DNA from: Calothrix membranacea FACHB-236
GTDB lineage: Bacteria; Cyanobacteriota; Cyanobacteriia; Cyanobacteriales; Nostocaceae
Length of the DNA stretch: 54,880 bases
Assembly: GCF_014696315.1 (NCBI RefSeq)
Contig: NZ_JACJPX010000055.1
Span: forward strand, 1 to 54,880
Reading direction: 5' to 3'
The notes beneath the pieces were generated by a model. That model worked only from the letters and a program-made list of their open reading frames with translations. It was not told the DNA's origin and ran no database searches. Positions 1 to 7,892 of the stretch are shown here, piece by piece (within the stretch, counting starts at the first letter, position 1; each line of letters starts with the position of its first letter). The position numbers were made by a program, and so were the translations under genes.

Positions 1-45
1 GGATGAGGGGGATGAGGGGGATGAGGGGGATGAGGGGGATGAGGG
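1..45. repeat. Tandem 9-bp repeat (gatgagggg)
   Basis: About five head-to-tail copies of a GATGAGGGG unit open the window. The complementary unit (ctccctcat) recurs at 25783-25836 and degenerate copies lie at 28015-28075, so it is a dispersed family of intergenic simple repeats. Confidence 0.9.
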
Positions 46-75
46 AGAAAGGGATAAATCCCAATTACCCATTAC

Positions 76-156
76 CAAATGACAAATGACAAATGACAAA
101 TGACAAATGACAAATGACAAATGACAAATGACAAATGACAAATGACAAATGACAAA
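76..156. repeat. Heptamer tandem repeat (caaatga)n, STRR type
   Basis: Eleven perfect copies of the 7-bp unit CAAATGA run from 76 to 152, followed by a partial copy. Heptamer arrays of this kind (STRR) are typical of heterocystous cyanobacteria. The array ends immediately before the stop codon of the minus-strand glycosyltransferase at 158. Confidence 0.95.
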
Positions 157-157
157 A

Positions 158-1177
158 TCATTTAATTTGCTCAATTTGATGCACAGCCTGTATTGCACCG
201 TTGATATAAAACGGTATAGGTAGGTTGTTTGCTGGTTTTGGTTGGGCTAGTAATTTTTTAACAATTTTGTAGATGCTTGCTAGCTGATCTGTAAGTGTCT
301 CACCTTGAGTATTTTGCACCCAATAACTTTTGTCAGCTCTTTTATGTTGGCGATCGTATAGTCGCACTAGAGGCAATGCTACCAAAGGTACACCAACAGC
401 CGCACATTCGTAAACCGTGTTGTAACCTGCGCTACCAATGACGATGTCGGCTGCGGCGATACATTCAATTCCGGGATGGTGAGAGATCCACAACTCTTGT
501 GAGCATTCTTGAGGACAGGTAGCAGCTAAAATTCTGACTTCACAATCAGGAAAATTATTTTGTAGCCACAGTGTTAATTCGCCAAATAAATTCAACTCTG
601 ATGCTTTACCAGATGCACAAACCAGGATAGTTTTTGTAGATGGGCTAACTTTGAGAATATGCGATCGCGTGGTGGTTTTATCTGGTAATTCCCAACAGTT
701 GCGAATTAACCAAGGTGCTGTATGCTCCACAATGGGTAAATCAGCAAAGGGTAAATCTTCCCCTTCACCAGGAATAATTACTTTATCAAAGTTTTCAATG
801 ACAAAAGACCGTAATTTTTTCACAGATACATAGTGTGAGTGAATATCTCGATGAATCAAAATCCGGGGAATATAATTTAGTTTGGGTAATATATCTGCTA
901 ATTCTGCTCCCAAACCTCTAGGAAAAGTATCAACAATCAAGCAATCGTAGTGACTATTGCATAATATTTCTCGTACTTGTAAACAAGTTTCTGAAAAATT
1001 TGCATATTCAGGAATTAAGTGGAAAAAACAACCTTCATGGTCTATTTTGTATGCATAGGGGCTATTAGTAATTATTTTCACTTTTCTTTGAGTTGCAGCT
1101 ATTCTTCCCAAAGATAAAGCGCGATTTATATGTCCCCAACCACCACCCAATGCGTAAATCAGCCAAGTCTCTTCCAA
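158..1177 (-). CDS. MurG-like (GT1/GT28-fold) glycosyltransferase
   Basis: This 339-residue protein looks like a GT-B glycosyltransferase of the MurG/UDP-GlcNAc transferase type. The N-terminus has a glycine-rich loop (LGGGWGHINRAL, about residues 10-21). The C-terminal half has the nucleotide-sugar pattern ADIVIGSAGYNTVYECAAVG (about residues 243-262), in which an acidic residue closes the donor site, followed by VPLVALPL. The donor and acceptor are unknown. The only start available is TTG, because an in-frame TGA lies two codons upstream; a GGAG sits about 15 nt before it. The gene is solitary: the FHA gene upstream on the same strand is 190 bp away, across repeats. Envelope or exopolysaccharide glycosylation is a guess. 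Confidence 0.75.
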   Translation of the reverse strand: MEETWLIYALGGGWGHINRALSLGRIAATQRKVKIITNSPYAYKIDHEGCFFHLIPEYANFSETCLQVREILCNSHYDCLIVDTFPRGLGAELADILPKLNYIPRILIHRDIHSHYVSVKKLRSFVIENFDKVIIPGEGEDLPFADLPIVEHTAPWLIRNCWELPDKTTTRSHILKVSPSTKTILVCASGKASELNLFGELTLWLQNNFPDCEVRILAATCPQECSQELWISHHPGIECIAAADIVIGSAGYNTVYECAAVGVPLVALPLVRLYDRQHKRADKSYWVQNTQGETLTDQLASIYKIVKKLLAQPKPANNLPIPFYINGAIQAVHQIEQIK

Positions 1178-1223
1178 GATTCAGTTACTTTGCTCCAATT
1201 AGGAATAAAAATATCAAGTAACT

Positions 1224-1250
1224 GATGCGTTACGCTATCGCTAACGCATC
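1224..1250. repeat. Palindromic repeat (gatgcgtta...taacgcatc)
   Basis: Nine-base inverted arms (GATGCGTTA/TAACGCATC) flank a short GC-rich centre. It is a REP-like intergenic palindrome between two minus-strand genes and could act as a weak terminator or a mobile-element remnant. Confidence 0.7.
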
Positions 1251-1266
1251 CTACAATTTAAGGTTT

Positions 1267-1296
1267 ACTGTCAACTGTCAACTGTCAACTGTCAAC
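1267..1296. repeat. Heptamer tandem repeat (ctgtcaa)n
   Basis: Four copies of a 7-bp CTGTCAA unit lie in the spacer between the glycosyltransferase and the FHA gene. The same family (ttgac/gtcaa) recurs at 19860-19925, 32036-32075 and 32155-32200. Confidence 0.85.
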
Positions 1297-1368
1297 AGCT
1301 GAATCGAGCGGAGCCTCTGGTAAATGTGCAAGTTAAATGTGGGATAGCTGATTGACTAATCAAAACCC

Positions 1369-1977
1369 TCAACTTGCTCCCATATCAGTTTCAAACTCAG
1401 CATCTCTTTGGGCTTCTAAACTCACAGCATCGGCTTCTGTAAAGTCTACATCGCCAGTTTCCGGATCGTAGGAATAGCGATCGCGATCGTCATAATAATC
1501 TCTACCCCAGCCGGAGCGATAATTACCATATTCCGAATAATAGGCGTAATCATCTTCGTAAGATTGCTCACAGTAAGAACAGCCTGTTCTATCAGTACGT
1601 CCACAGCGACGTTTAAACAGGAAGCCTACCATGCGATCGCACTCCCAGGCTGTAGCTGCAAAGCTTACCACAATTTCACAAGCGCCAATGGTGATGCGAT
1701 CGCCAGATGTCAACATCCCACCAGTTACCTGTACACCATTAATTTTGATGCCATTGCTGGTATTTTGGTCAGTAATAATTAATTCTTGATTTTGCCAATC
1801 AATTAAAGTATGGTAATCTGCAATTAAGTCATCCTGAATGGTGATTCTGGAAACTCTTTGTTCATCAATTTGTTGTGGCATTTCTGCAAATGTTTTCCCA
1901 ATAGCTACAGGAGTTTCTAATAGTGGTTCTCGCCGTTCTTCGCTATTAGGATCTATCCAACTTAGCTGTATCTGCAA
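1369..1977 (-). CDS. FHA-domain protein with C-terminal Cys cluster and acidic/Tyr-rich tail
   Basis: This 202-residue protein has an N-terminal forkhead-associated domain, a phosphothreonine-binding module (about residues 20-110). Visible marks are RVSRI, DYHTLI and TSNGIKING followed by GDRITIG. The second part carries a short cluster, CGRTDRTGCSYC, that could bind zinc, then a tail rich in Tyr, Asp and Arg. No kinase lies nearby. It is the last gene of a minus-strand trio: the lipoprotein gene ends 3 bp upstream, so co-translation is likely. FHA domains usually recruit phosphorylated partners; the partner here is unknown. The family assignment is firm, the cellular role is not. Confidence 0.8.
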   Translation of the reverse strand: MQIQLSWIDPNSEERREPLLETPVAIGKTFAEMPQQIDEQRVSRITIQDDLIADYHTLIDWQNQELIITDQNTSNGIKINGVQVTGGMLTSGDRITIGACEIVVSFAATAWECDRMVGFLFKRRCGRTDRTGCSYCEQSYEDDYAYYSEYGNYRSGWGRDYYDDRDRYSYDPETGDVDFTEADAVSLEAQRDAEFETDMGAS

Positions 1978-1980
1978 GGT

Positions 1981-2658
1981 TTATTTTCCTCCTGTTAAAT
2001 TTACCGCGTAAGCCAGTCCAGCCTGCTGTTCGCGTGTGAGTACATCTAAGCCAAAGCAGGTAAATGCTATCGGTGATAACTGAGATTTTGTGGAGAAAAT
2101 AGTTTTGGATGATCCTTTTCTTAAAGAAGTTTTACCCTCTTTAACTTTTACTTGATAAACTAAATTTTTATCTGGTGTTTCTATTTCAAAACCATTATTG
2201 CGTGCTTTAATCCGATAAATTTCTTTTTTGGCAGCATCTTCTAATTTATAATCCCCATCATTCTGCCTTTTGAGAATATATAAATCTTGGCTTTGATTAG
2301 CATCTTTTACCTTCCAAGAACCTTTTTCTGTCACTATATAACCTAAAACTTTTTCGCTACTATCCTTAATTTTAATTTTTCCCGATTTATCAGCCTTGAT
2401 TCTCGCTAATTCCTGATTTTTGCCATCTACTAATTTAGCTCCGTCTGCTTCTGGCTTCATGGCGAATAATTCCGAACCACCCTCAGTCTTAAATTGAATT
2501 TTGCCTTGAGTAGCAGCTACATTCGTAGCTACAGGGGTATTTTGCGAACTACTATTATTAGTAGCTACATTGCTGCCAGAATTACTATTGCTACAGCTAA
2601 TAATAGTAGTAATTAAAAACAATGTTATCAAACTTCTAAAAATTGCTAATTTCATCAT
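1981..2658 (-). CDS. Predicted lipoprotein, lysine-rich beta-repeat body
   Basis: A hydrophobic N-terminus ends in TTIISC, a plausible lipobox with Cys22 as the lipidated residue, followed by an Asn/Ser-rich linker. The rest of the 225 residues contains short recurring segments of the type GxIxxKxxxG/ELARIKAD/EIYRIKAR, suggesting a beta-rich repeated fold. I recognise no enzymatic motif. It starts at tandem ATG codons 5 bp after the stop of the membrane-protein gene and ends 3 bp before the FHA gene, so the three form one tight operon. A periplasmic or outer-leaflet partner of the membrane protein is an inference. Confidence 0.75.
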   Translation of the reverse strand: MMKLAIFRSLITLFLITTIISCSNSNSGSNVATNNSSSQNTPVATNVAATQGKIQFKTEGGSELFAMKPEADGAKLVDGKNQELARIKADKSGKIKIKDSSEKVLGYIVTEKGSWKVKDANQSQDLYILKRQNDGDYKLEDAAKKEIYRIKARNNGFEIETPDKNLVYQVKVKEGKTSLRKGSSKTIFSTKSQLSPIAFTCFGLDVLTREQQAGLAYAVNLTGGK

Positions 2659-2663
2659 CTGAA

Positions 2664-3566
2664 TTATTTAGAAAGTACTTTTGCTAAATTTAATACCTGG
2701 TAAAGGCTGAGAAACATCATTGTAATGGTTTGATATATTTCCTCCTCATTATCTGCTACTTGAGGAGCCATCCTCACGTTCAAATGCACAGCTTTATCTG
2801 TTAGCTTGACATTTCTCATGTGAGATAAATTAGGCAACTTCACCGCATTGCTAACTTCACTTTGTAAAATTTTTATTGCGCCATAACGGCGTTGGGGATA
2901 ATTTAAAGTTAAAACTAAATCTAACCCCACATCATTAGTTTTTGTTTTATATTTACTTTTGCCACTACTACCACGTTTCCAACCATATTGAGTTTTGGAA
3001 CCATGAGTAGCAGTTAATAAAAAACGAGTTTTATCTAATAATTGTCCTTTTAATTTCAACCATTCATTTTGATATTTATCTATCTTCCAGTCGCGCTTAG
3101 TTGGATGAGGTATTGTTTCTGCTAAGTTTTCCTTATTTTTCGTAGGTTTAAAAGATAGTTTAATTTCCATTTCGCTAGCTGCATCCATATCTCGCGCTAG
3201 CATTTTGATAATTCGCTGAGTTACTTCATAGCGATAATTAAGAATATTTAATTTGCCTAGCTTAAATCTCTTAACCAATTCATAAATGGTCATAATCGTC
3301 AAGACAATTACGGCTAAAAATAACGCAAATAAGCCAAAAACAAAAATTGGGAGCTTAGCAGTTACAAATAACAGAATAAAACCTAGTACAAAACAGCCAA
3401 TTATCCCATAAAAATAATAAAGTGCCCGTTTACCATATTTAATTTGCTGTAACTCCGCTAGATGATCTATATTTTCTATTTCTTGCAAATCAGCAATGAT
3501 AGTACTCAGGTTTGCTGTTGTAGAATAAATCAAATTTTTTCTAAAATTGAGAAATTCTATTGGCAT
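2664..3566 (-). CDS. Two-helix membrane protein of unknown function
   Basis: This 300-residue protein begins with a soluble stretch of about 50 residues (EIENIDHLAEL), then two hydrophobic segments (about residues 50-68 and 73-95) joined by a very short loop. A basic cytoplasmic-type region of about 200 residues follows. That region contains a Lys/Gly-rich patch (KRGSSGKSKYKTKTND) and ends in a predicted helix. No known domain is recognised. It leads a three-gene minus-strand operon with the lipoprotein and the FHA protein, and is divergent from the glycosyltransferase at 3781. An FHA protein, a lipoprotein and a membrane anchor in one operon suggests an envelope-associated signalling assembly, but this is inference. 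Confidence 0.7.
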   Translation of the reverse strand: MPIEFLNFRKNLIYSTTANLSTIIADLQEIENIDHLAELQQIKYGKRALYYFYGIIGCFVLGFILLFVTAKLPIFVFGLFALFLAVIVLTIMTIYELVKRFKLGKLNILNYRYEVTQRIIKMLARDMDAASEMEIKLSFKPTKNKENLAETIPHPTKRDWKIDKYQNEWLKLKGQLLDKTRFLLTATHGSKTQYGWKRGSSGKSKYKTKTNDVGLDLVLTLNYPQRRYGAIKILQSEVSNAVKLPNLSHMRNVKLTDKAVHLNVRMAPQVADNEEEIYQTITMMFLSLYQVLNLAKVLSK

Positions 3567-3780
3567 TTTATTAAAACTCCATCAATGCAATTAAAAATAC
3601 TCTTATCCATTTTTATTAATTTTTTTGAATAAATATATATGACTTTAAACTCAGCAGTAAAACTATTATTTGCGCTTGATGGCTTACTAAAAGGTAATTT
3701 ATACAAATTAACAAAATATACAATGTGGGTGTCAGTATAACAAACACAAAATTAGGTGTCAACGAAATTTATATACATTA

Positions 3781-4971
3781 ATGAGTAAATCAAAAATCGC
3801 TTATATTGCCTTTGATACTGTTCCTGCACCTAAGGGCGCAGCAATTCATATAACAGCTTTTTCTATTGCTTTAGCAGCAGCTTTTGAGCAAGTACAGTTA
3901 ATAACAGTTTCTCCCACAGCTACAGGTATAGATTCCCAAGAAATTTATCCGCAAGTGAGGCAAACAACATTACCAGCAATAGGAGAGACTTTAATTCATA
4001 GAGTTTTATATTTTCGGCAGTTACTCAAAGCCTGGTTACAGGGAAAGCGATTTGAGGTCATCCAAATACGTTCAATTTACGAAGGTTTTCCCATCGCCCG
4101 CCATAAACAAAAATATTGCGATCGCCTAATTTTTGAAGTCAACGGTTTACCTTCAATCGAATTAAAATATCGCTATCCTGCTGTAGCTGAAGATAGAGAA
4201 CTGCTGCATAAATTGCACTCTCAAGAGCAAATTTGTCTGGAAGCAGCCGATTTAATTGTGACCCCCAGCAGTGTCACCAGCGAATATTTGCAAAATCGCG
4301 GTGTCCCTGCCAAGAAAATTAGCATCATTCCCAACGGCGTAGATTTAAAAATATTTACAAATGACAAACTACAAAGGACTAATGACAAACGACAAATTAT
4401 ATATTTTGGGACACTTTCGCCTTGGCAAGGTGTAAATCAGGCAGTGGAAGCATTAGCATTAATCAACCGAGATTTTCCTGCTACTTTGAAAGTTATAGGA
4501 CAAGCCAGAGATTATCAAATCAAAGCCTTAAAGCAGCTAGCGCTAAAGTTAGGAGTAGCAGATAAACTCACGATTTTAGAACCAATGCCACAAACTCAAT
4601 TAGTGGCACATATCCACACCTGTGATGTAATTTTGGCACCACTGATGCCAAGCGATCGCAATTTAATCCAAGGTTGTTGTCCCTTGAAAATTTTAGAAGG
4701 GATGGCGACGGGAATACCTGTAATTGCTAGTGATTTGCCAGTAGTTAGGGAATTAGGCGAAGACGGAGTACATTTTTTATTAGTCAAGCCAGGTTCAGCC
4801 AAGTCGATTAAAGATGCTGTGTTCAGCTTGCATAATCATCCAGAACTAGCAACACAACTGGCGATAAATGCTCGTCAGCGAATTGAGGAGTATTATACTT
4901 GGCAAATTGCTGGCGCAGCTTTAATTAATGCTTATACAGAATTGGGAATCAACCGCGCCATTAAAGTTTGA
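3781..4971 (+). CDS. Glycosyltransferase family 4
   Basis: This 396-residue protein has a GT-B fold. The N-terminal acceptor domain starts IAYIAFDTVPAPKGAAIHI. The hinge includes VTPSSVTSEYL and KISIIPNGVDLKIF. The C-terminal donor domain has IIYFGTLSPWQGV and GCCPLKILEGMATGIPVIAS with the conserved Glu. It probably transfers a sugar from a nucleotide donor; substrate unknown. Residues about 193-206, between the two domains, are encoded by DNA resembling the acaaatgac intergenic repeats (4357-4398), inserted without breaking the frame. The 3' end overlaps the convergent glycosyltransferase by 40 bp. Confidence 0.85.
   Translation: MSKSKIAYIAFDTVPAPKGAAIHITAFSIALAAAFEQVQLITVSPTATGIDSQEIYPQVRQTTLPAIGETLIHRVLYFRQLLKAWLQGKRFEVIQIRSIYEGFPIARHKQKYCDRLIFEVNGLPSIELKYRYPAVAEDRELLHKLHSQEQICLEAADLIVTPSSVTSEYLQNRGVPAKKISIIPNGVDLKIFTNDKLQRTNDKRQIIYFGTLSPWQGVNQAVEALALINRDFPATLKVIGQARDYQIKALKQLALKLGVADKLTILEPMPQTQLVAHIHTCDVILAPLMPSDRNLIQGCCPLKILEGMATGIPVIASDLPVVRELGEDGVHFLLVKPGSAKSIKDAVFSLHNHPELATQLAINARQRIEEYYTWQIAGAALINAYTELGINRAIKV
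4357..4398. repeat. STRR-like repeat inside a coding region
   Basis: The stretch carries acaaatgacaaact, then actaatgacaaacgacaaa, matching the heptamer family at 76-156, but it lies within the glycosyltransferase gene and is read as FTNDKLQRTNDKRQ. It falls in the linker between the two Rossmann domains, where extra residues would be tolerated. Confidence 0.6.
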
Positions 4972-6095
4972 AGTTGCAACTTTTCCTGAGCGAGGGAATA
5001 TTCAGTTAAAATGCGATCGCGTGCAGCTTGGCTAATTTGAGTTTTTTCCTCAGTTGTCATCGCCAAAAATTCTAACACCGCCTCACCCAGCTTGTGTAAA
5101 TGCGATCGCGGTAGTAAAAAGCCATTTTTACCATGTGTAATCACCTCCGGAATCCCACCCGCATCACTGGCGATACAGCAACAACCACAAGCCAATGCTT
5201 CTAACAACGCATTTGGCATTCCTTCCCACAAAGAAGGCTGGAGGTAAACATCACACAACTGCAGGTATTCAGCCACCACCGCTGAATTTGGTAAATGTCC
5301 AGTGACAATTATCCTTTGGGCATTTTCTGGCTGATGGGTTTTGTATAATTGCAGCACAGATTCTTGAGAAGCGCGTACTTCCCCAATAATTAGCAAGCAA
5401 GCAGGACGCACTTGCCGAACTGTTGTTAAAGCATTCAGCAAAAACTGCTGCCCTTTCTTTTCTCGCAATTCCCCACAAAATCCCAACACCACCTCATCTG
5501 GGGCAATTCCTAATTTTTCCCTGGTAATTTCCACCTTCTTTGCTGGCGGAGAGAATATTTCTGTATCAACCGCATTCTTTAACACCAACACATCATCTCG
5601 CCCACTAAGTAGCTGAATTTTGCGAGACATATCAGCACTTACCGCCGTAATCACCTTGGCGTGTTGTAGCGTCCATTGCAAACGGGCAAAATCTCCCGGC
5701 GGAAACATTTCGCGATCAATATCATTACCACGGGCGCTAACTGTGCTTGCTAATCCTTGCAGCGCGGCAAACCAAGTAGCCAAAAAACCACTCGGAAACA
5801 AATAATGACCCCATACAGCATCATAATTATGAGCAGAATGTAACCATTCCAAAACATTTAATGTATGAGGCATCGTCATATCCCAATGACGATATAATCC
5901 TATGCGATAAACGCGAATATTTTTTTCTATAGTTTCCGGTGGTAAAACTTCACCTGGCTGTAAATAACGACTCCAAGTCACAACATCAATTTCCATCCCC
6001 AATTGCGAGAGTGTCCCCACAAGCCGAGTTGCACTCCTAGCCAAACCACCCAAATCTGGTGCAAATCTTTCTGTAATTAAAAGCAGACGTGCCAC
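4932..6095 (-). CDS. Glycosyltransferase family 4
   Basis: A GT4 GT-B enzyme of about 387 residues. The N-terminus has RLLLITERFAPDLGGLARS; the hinge has VLKNAVDTEIFSPP; the C-terminal domain starts VLGFCGELREKKGQQ and holds the EX7E motif EGMPNALLEALACG. I chose GTG at 6095 because the longest frame would start with TTG at 6116 inside an AT repeat, whereas GGAG lies about 9 nt upstream of this GTG. It converges on the glycosyltransferase at 3781 and overlaps it by 40 bp at the 3' ends. Two GT4 genes side by side suggest polysaccharide or glycolipid assembly; the product is unknown. Confidence 0.85.
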   Translation of the reverse strand: MARLLLITERFAPDLGGLARSATRLVGTLSQLGMEIDVVTWSRYLQPGEVLPPETIEKNIRVYRIGLYRHWDMTMPHTLNVLEWLHSAHNYDAVWGHYLFPSGFLATWFAALQGLASTVSARGNDIDREMFPPGDFARLQWTLQHAKVITAVSADMSRKIQLLSGRDDVLVLKNAVDTEIFSPPAKKVEITREKLGIAPDEVVLGFCGELREKKGQQFLLNALTTVRQVRPACLLIIGEVRASQESVLQLYKTHQPENAQRIIVTGHLPNSAVVAEYLQLCDVYLQPSLWEGMPNALLEALACGCCCIASDAGGIPEVITHGKNGFLLPRSHLHKLGEAVLEFLAMTTEEKTQISQAARDRILTEYSLAQEKLQLQTLMARLIPNSV

Positions 6096-6173
6096 GTCGC
6101 TTTGCTCCGAATTCAAAATTCAAAATTCAAAATTAAATAACTCCTGGGAACTGGAGATTAGGAACAAGGGATA

Positions 6174-6319
6174 CATTCCCATTCAATACTGCTCGGTTAA
6201 GGATTTTCAACTCTTAATTTGGTTTGGGTAAAAGGTGAAAGGGTAAGGGTTAAAGGTTTTTTCTTGCCCCTTTTCCCCTTCCCCTTTTGCCCTTAACCGA
6301 CAAGTATTGCATTCCCATT
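6174..6319 (-). mobile_element. 126-bp MITE, copy 1, with 10-bp target duplications
   Basis: The element proper is 6184-6309. Its ends are imperfect inverted repeats of 19 bp (caatactgctcggttaagg versus caatacttgtcggttaagg, 17 of 19). It is flanked by perfect direct repeats CATTCCCATT at 6174-6183 and 6310-6319. The reverse complement matches 40021-40146 over all 126 bp with about five differences counted by eye. It has no coding capacity. A 10-bp duplication would fit mobilisation by an IS4-type transposase supplied in trans. Confidence 0.9.
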
Positions 6320-6344
6320 ACCAATTACCCATTACCCAATAACA

Positions 6345-6370
6345 AAAAAGAGGCCAATCTCGACCTCTTT
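6345..6370 (-). terminator. Rho-independent terminator of the apc operon
   Basis: On the minus strand AAAGAGG and CCTCTTT pair around a 10-nt loop and are followed by a run of Ts. It lies about 35 bp downstream of the apcC stop codon and should end the apc transcript. Confidence 0.8.
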
Positions 6371-6404
6371 CTAACTCCCTACAATAATGTTAGGTATATA
6401 GTAA

Positions 6405-6611
6405 TTACAGCAACCCAGTATTTGTACCTTGCTTACCAGTTGCCAGTTCAACCTTAACAATTTTCCCACCCATTTTCATGATGCGTTGCTGTTCGCGGAA
6501 CCAGTTCTCGAAGGGAACTAGTTTGGTGAAGTAGGTATTTTGTAGTTCGCGTTGGGTGCGAATCCGGGTTTGACTGGGTACACAAGCAGTAACTTTAAAC
6601 AACCGGGCCAT
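6405..6611 (-). CDS. apcC: Phycobilisome small core linker ApcC
   Basis: The 68-residue protein MARLFKVTACVPSQTRIRTQ... is the 7.8-kDa core linker (CpcD-like fold) that caps allophycocyanin trimers in the phycobilisome core. Length and sequence are typical. It is the last gene of apcE-apcA-apcB-apcC. A 241-bp spacer containing a large hairpin separates it from apcB, which could lower linker expression relative to the abundant allophycocyanin subunits. A clear terminator follows. It acts on the cytoplasmic face of the thylakoid. Confidence 0.97.
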   Translation of the reverse strand: MARLFKVTACVPSQTRIRTQRELQNTYFTKLVPFENWFREQQRIMKMGGKIVKVELATGKQGTNTGLL

Positions 6612-6705
6612 TTTAGATTCTCCTGTATTAATTGCGAAAACTTTTTTATTTCAAAAAAAGGGGAGTGTTTTTTTAAGGCAATTCTTTAATTAATCACTGC
6701 AAAGG

Positions 6706-6808
6706 CTGGAAATCAAGCATCAATACTAGACCGCTAACACTCATCTTAATTGATTATTTCAACTGAGGTAAGCGATAGAACGCTCTAGCACTCACGATTG
6801 ATTTCCAG
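6706..6808 (-). promoter_or_regulatory. Large inverted repeat between apcB and apcC
   Basis: CTGGAAATCAA (6706-6716) and TTGATTTCCAG (6798-6808) are perfect 11-bp inverted arms, and pairing continues imperfectly inward to about 26 bp per arm. There is no T-run, so it looks like an RNA stem for processing, stability or partial attenuation rather than a simple terminator. Confidence 0.65.
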
Positions 6809-6852
6809 ACTTTAATTAAGTCGCACCTAAATTATTAAGTGCAAACTAACTC

Positions 6853-7341
6853 TTAGCTTAAGCCAGAGGAGATGTAGTCTAGGTAAACGCCCATTTCTTT
6901 ACCAGCGTCAGAACCTACCAAGCTAGCGGTTACTTCTTTGATAGCTTGGATAGCTTGTACGGTGGAGCTGATGGGTACACCCAAGGAGTTGTAGGTTTCT
7001 TTCAAACCGTTAAGTACGCGCTCATCCAGGATGGAAGGATCGCCAGCTAACATAGCGTAGGTAGCGTAGCGGAGGTAGTAGTCTAAGTCGCGGATACAAG
7101 CAGCGTAGCGACGGGTGGTGTACATGTTACCACCGGGGCGGGTAACGTCAGAGTACAACAAAGATTTTGCTACAGCTTCTTTAACGATCGCAGCAGCGTT
7201 TGCGCTGATGGTGCTAGCAGCACGTACACGCAGTTCGCCAGTTCCAAAGTAGCCTTTGAGCTTTTCTAAAGCAGCAGAGTCTAGATACTTACCTTGAACG
7301 TCTGCGGAGTTGATGACAGAGGTAATTGCGTCTTGAGCCAT
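6853..7341 (-). CDS. apcB: Allophycocyanin beta subunit
   Basis: The 162-residue protein [20 protein letters not shown]... is the allophycocyanin beta chain. Cys82 (numbered with Met1) in [20 protein letters not shown] binds phycocyanobilin. Asn72 in [12 protein letters not shown] is the site known to be gamma-N-methylated in the family. The start is the ATG before AQDAITS: an upstream in-frame ATG would add 11 unconserved residues. It pairs with ApcA to form the trimers of the phycobilisome core. The gene lies 65 bp downstream of apcA. Confidence 0.98.
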   Translation of the reverse strand: MAQDAITSVINSADVQGKYLDSAALEKLKGYFGTGELRVRAASTISANAAAIVKEAVAKSLLYSDVTRPGGNMYTTRRYAACIRDLDYYLRYATYAMLAGDPSILDERVLNGLKETYNSLGVPISSTVQAIQAIKEVTASLVGSDAGKEMGVYLDYISSGLS

Positions 7342-7406
7342 ATTGTTAATTCCTTTTTTCCAACCGTATTGCAATACTTCGGTTTAAGCGACGAAACAGC
7401 TTTAAC

Positions 7407-7892
7407 CTAGGAGAGGGCACCAACTACGTAGTCGAAGTAAGAACCAGCTTCAGATGCGTCTTCACCAGACAGCAAGGAAGAAGCACCACTCTTCAGGGCA
7501 CGGATACCTTCGGTAATACCTTCAATAGGAGTACCCAAGGATTTGTACATTTCACGAGCACCGATTACACCGATTTCTTCGATGGGGGTAACGTCGCCAG
7601 ATACGATTCCGTAGGTAACTAGACGCAAGTAGTAGTCTAAGTCGCGTAAGCAGGTAGCAGTCAATTCTTGACCGTAAGCGTTACCACCAGGAGATACAAC
7701 ATCAGGACGCTTTTGGAAAACTTGTTCGCCAGCTTGCTTAACTAGACGCTCGCGGTTTTCGGTCAAAATTTGAGCAATCCGCAGACGGCGCTCACCACCG
7801 CTAACAAAGCTCTTGATCCGATCTAGTTCGCCAGGGCTGAGGTAGCGGGCTTCTGCATCAGCATTCACGATGGACTTCGTGACGATACTCAT
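7407..7892 (-). CDS. apcA: Allophycocyanin alpha subunit
   Basis: The 161-residue protein [20 protein letters not shown]... is the allophycocyanin alpha chain. Cys81 in [19 protein letters not shown] is the phycocyanobilin attachment site. A strong Shine-Dalgarno (ggagga) lies a few bases before the ATG. Upstream is a 441-bp gap to apcE containing a long hairpin, so apcA-apcB probably has its own strong promoter or a processed transcript besides apcE read-through. Forms (alpha-beta)3 discs in the phycobilisome core. Confidence 0.98.
   Translation of the reverse strand: MSIVTKSIVNADAEARYLSPGELDRIKSFVSGGERRLRIAQILTENRERLVKQAGEQVFQKRPDVVSPGGNAYGQELTATCLRDLDYYLRLVTYGIVSGDVTPIEEIGVIGAREMYKSLGTPIEGITEGIRALKSGASSLLSGEDASEAGSYFDYVVGALS

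Noticed and set aside
1-156. Possible CRISPR array from regular repeats
   Set aside because: Units are 7 and 9 bp and directly tandem without spacers, so they are simple repeats; no cas genes are in the window.
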